A stretch of DNA of 64,000 nucleotides from Paragordius varius (taxonomy: Eukaryota; Nematomorpha): the NCBI GenBank assembly GCA_964247055.1, contig OZ176050.1, positions 4,216,001-4,280,000 on the forward strand, written 5' to 3'. Both the position numbers and the translations under genes were made by a program. Below are positions 62,157 to 64,000 of this stretch, one piece after another. How positions within the stretch are numbered: the stretch's first letter is position 1; every line of letters begins with the position of its first letter. A model generated the notes under the pieces. The model searched no databases and had not been told where the DNA came from. It saw only the letters and a list, made by a program, of their open reading frames with translations.

Positions 62157-62827
62157 TTACACCCATACACCTGCACAAATATCATTACCTAATAAAAGTT
62201 ATAAAAAACAACATACTTTGATGAGTTTTATCCCGTTCTTTAATAGCAATCAAATCTTTTTTGGCTTTACTTATCATTTTATTTAAAACTTCCATATATT
62301 GATTCTGAGAAGTAATAGCGGCCTCTTTTTCTTGCAAAAATTTATTCCAAAACTTAAAATTAAAATATTAAAACCTTATAACTTTGAGACCCATCATAAT
62401 TAACCAAGAGATTGTCAATAGTCAATGCATTAGGAAGGTTCATTTTAACCATTAAAACCAGCAATATATATTGCTGCAGGATATAATAAATTAATGCTGA
62501 TTTATCCAAATTAACTAAATCTATTGATTGAATGCCCTCAATTTCATCCAATAAATTAAAATCTGTCGATGTTTTTGATTTAACTGCTAGAATAAATTTA
62601 GTTCCGATTTTCTTTTTAATAAATAATATCAGAGGTATTATATTTATATCATATGGAATATTGATAGATTTTCCGAGGGAGCTTATATATAAAATGAGCT
62701 TGGATTCATTATAAATTCGTGATTTAAATTTCTTGTTAAGTAAATGGATAATATCACAGCATTTTGTATCACTTTGGATTCCAGTAATCACCAATTTTAA
62801 ACCGTTGTGCCAAACTGACAATTCCAT
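62157..62827 (-). CDS. N-terminal RASSF-like protein (RASSF7/8 type), short
   Basis: RASSF7-10 proteins carry an N-terminal Ras-association domain and a coiled coil and act at cell junctions and in growth control. Exon 1 62827-62375 begins MELSVWHNGLKLVITGI (compare MELKVWVDGVQRIVCGV in RASSF8), and the ubiquitin-like RA fold would span about 1-80. A 22-bp intron (62353-62374) joins exon 2, 62352-62217. That exon reads KFWNKFLQEKEAAI and continues as a coiled coil, matching the FWENELQIEQENEK region of RASSF8. A 28-bp intron then leads to a short last exon, 62188-62157, ending in a stop; this 3' end is tentative. About 207 residues against 392 in human RASSF8, so either truncated or with unfound exons. 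It diverges from NOM1 with 46 bp between the start codons. Confidence 0.65.
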
Positions 62828-62873
62828 TCATATAAAAATCACATACTTGTTAATCAATGAATGAAAATTTAGC
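62828..62873. promoter_or_regulatory. 46-bp shared intergenic space of divergent RASSF-like and NOM1 genes
   Basis: Only 46 bp separate the two start codons, so both promoters and 5' leaders must be contained here, overlap the opposite gene or start at the codon itself. No TATA box or other element is certain. Confidence 0.6.
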
Positions 62874-64000
62874 ATGCCTAAAATAAGCCTGGATCCCGAA
62901 GATCGTGTAATCAAAAGTTTAGAGAAAAAACTTCATTTGAAACGAAAAAAAAGCGCTGTAATACCAAAATCTTTTAAGGATGATGGATTAGATTGTATAA
63001 TTAAGATTTTTATATCATAGATTTATTAAATATTTGCGAAAGAACGAAACAGTCAAAAAAAATAAAAAACGATATCCCTGAGTCTATTGTTAAGAAAAAA
63101 TCAAAGAAAAACATAGAAGATATTTACGGAAGAGATATTAATACTGTAAATGTTGTTTGTGAAGGGGAAAACGTTGATTTATCTCCTCTTAAATCAAAAA
63201 TTAATGGGGTATTTAATCGTTTGTCACACAATACATTGTCGTATTGTTTCGAAAACACGATTGAACTTTATCAAAGTAACAGTCGTCATAGCGTTAATGA
63301 TACAATCTTTAAAGTTGTTGAGAAAATTTTATCGGTCCAACGAAAACATGATCAAATTGTTTTAATAGAAATAGCCGCTTACATTATATTAATTAATCAA
63401 AAGCTTGGTGGCGATAATGGTAATTTTTTTGATAAATACCCTAATAGGTGCAATCTTTTTAGAAAATTTTACGAAAAACTTTTACCAATCTTATGAGCCA
63501 TTTAACAAAAACGTTGATCCTAAAAACGAAGAAAATTTGGATGAAAACAAATATTACATTATAAATATTTGTGGACTTTTAGCACATTTATTTAATTTCC
63601 AGGTATTATTTAATTTATAAAGGGTAAACAAAAAAGTATTTAGCAACTATATTAATAAAATTTAAATTGTTACCCCTAAATAATATTTATATCGCATTAT
63701 TAAACAGTCAAAATAGTATATTTTTACTAATATTAATTTTTATTCAAAAATTTAGTCAAATTAATGCAATATAAACTAAAATTAAATTGAAAATATAAGT
63801 TTATATGCGAAAGTATCTAAAAGGTTTTATATCAAATTCATGCTTATAAATTTCTTTAAATATTTAAACAAACAAAAGAATCAAATTTAGAATATTCATA
63901 TATTTTTTTTATCCTCTTTAGTTAATGAAAAGTCGACTCATTAACGATATAATAGCTTTGCACATAAAAAATGGTAAACACCTTGATTTAGAGATTATTT
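62874..64000 (+). CDS. NOM1: Nucleolar MIF4G-domain protein NOM1 (Sgd1-like), 5' part
   Basis: NOM1/Sgd1 is a nucleolar MIF4G and MA3 protein needed for small-subunit ribosome assembly. Exons in the window: 62874-62994, 63021-63419, 63448-63602 and 63922 onward past the edge; phases agree. The N terminus is basic (EKKLHLKRKKS) with DDGLDYLLN. The MIF4G domain starts at LKSKINGVFNRLSHNTLSYC and continues ILINQKLGGDNG-AIFLENFTKNFYQSY across a splice junction (compare VGIEVGAHFLEAVVRKFDDAY), then NICGLLAHLFNFQ (compare TIIAHLYNFHV). Introns 1 and 2 are 26 and 28 bp; intron 3 is 319 bp. The rest of MIF4G and the MA3 domain lie beyond the window. Confidence 0.9.

Overview
The window reads as nuclear DNA of a small animal with a very A+T-rich genome (about three quarters A+T by eye). 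The case for a metazoan is the gene set: a HEXIM-type P-TEFb inhibitor, an N-terminal RASSF-like protein, THOC3, VPS35, VPS36, RRP7, NOM1, a CNDP-type dipeptidase and mitochondrial glycerol-3-phosphate dehydrogenase, all in the standard code with GT-AG introns. Ten coding introns, plus one tentative, are only 22-32 bp long. Introns that short are known from dicyemid mesozoans, so a mesozoan or similarly reduced lineage is possible, but the sequence alone does not prove it.

Layout. 65-7346 (-): GPD2, 14 exons, running off the left edge. 7.4-13.3 kb: gene-poor, with a dead mariner transposase, a degenerate ~58-bp tandem repeat, a possible retroelement scrap and a 1.56-kb TIR element with an intact 9-bp target duplication. 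13.58-15.0 kb: tRNA-Asp(GTC), then intronless VPS36, convergent with THOC3 (40 bp between stop codons). THOC3 (14998-23501, -) is stretched by a 7-kb intron holding two Ty3/Gypsy fossils joined head to head. 23.5-29.4 kb: two copies of a short TA-flanked MITE around a LINE 3' fragment, a long AT microsatellite, a hAT transposase remnant and a third MITE. 29.7-31.9 kb (+): HEXIM homologue. 32.9-34.3 kb (-): RRP7. 34.3-36.2 kb: three more MITEs, two of them abutting. 36.3-39.5 kb: hAT debris including a 1.7-kb near-perfect palindrome. 40.9-50.5 kb (-): VPS35, 20 predicted exons. 50.9-52.5 kb: two MITEs between VPS35 and the CNDP-type dipeptidase (52724-54196, +). 56.6-57.1 kb (+): an unrecognised gene. 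58.4-59.9 kb: a degenerate ~150/300-bp satellite. 60.6-61.2 kb: two hAT-type MITEs. 62.2-64 kb: RASSF-like (-) and NOM1 (+) diverge from a 46-bp promoter; NOM1 runs off the right edge.

The genes are unrelated housekeeping functions: retromer and ESCRT-II endosomal sorting, mRNA export, ribosome assembly, transcription elongation control and mitochondrial redox shuttling. They are packed closely in places and separated elsewhere by transposon debris. The most unusual features are the ultrashort introns confined largely to gene 5' ends while later introns are long, the divergent HEXIM with an added cysteine cluster, and two unrelated transposon families both present as head-to-head palindromes.
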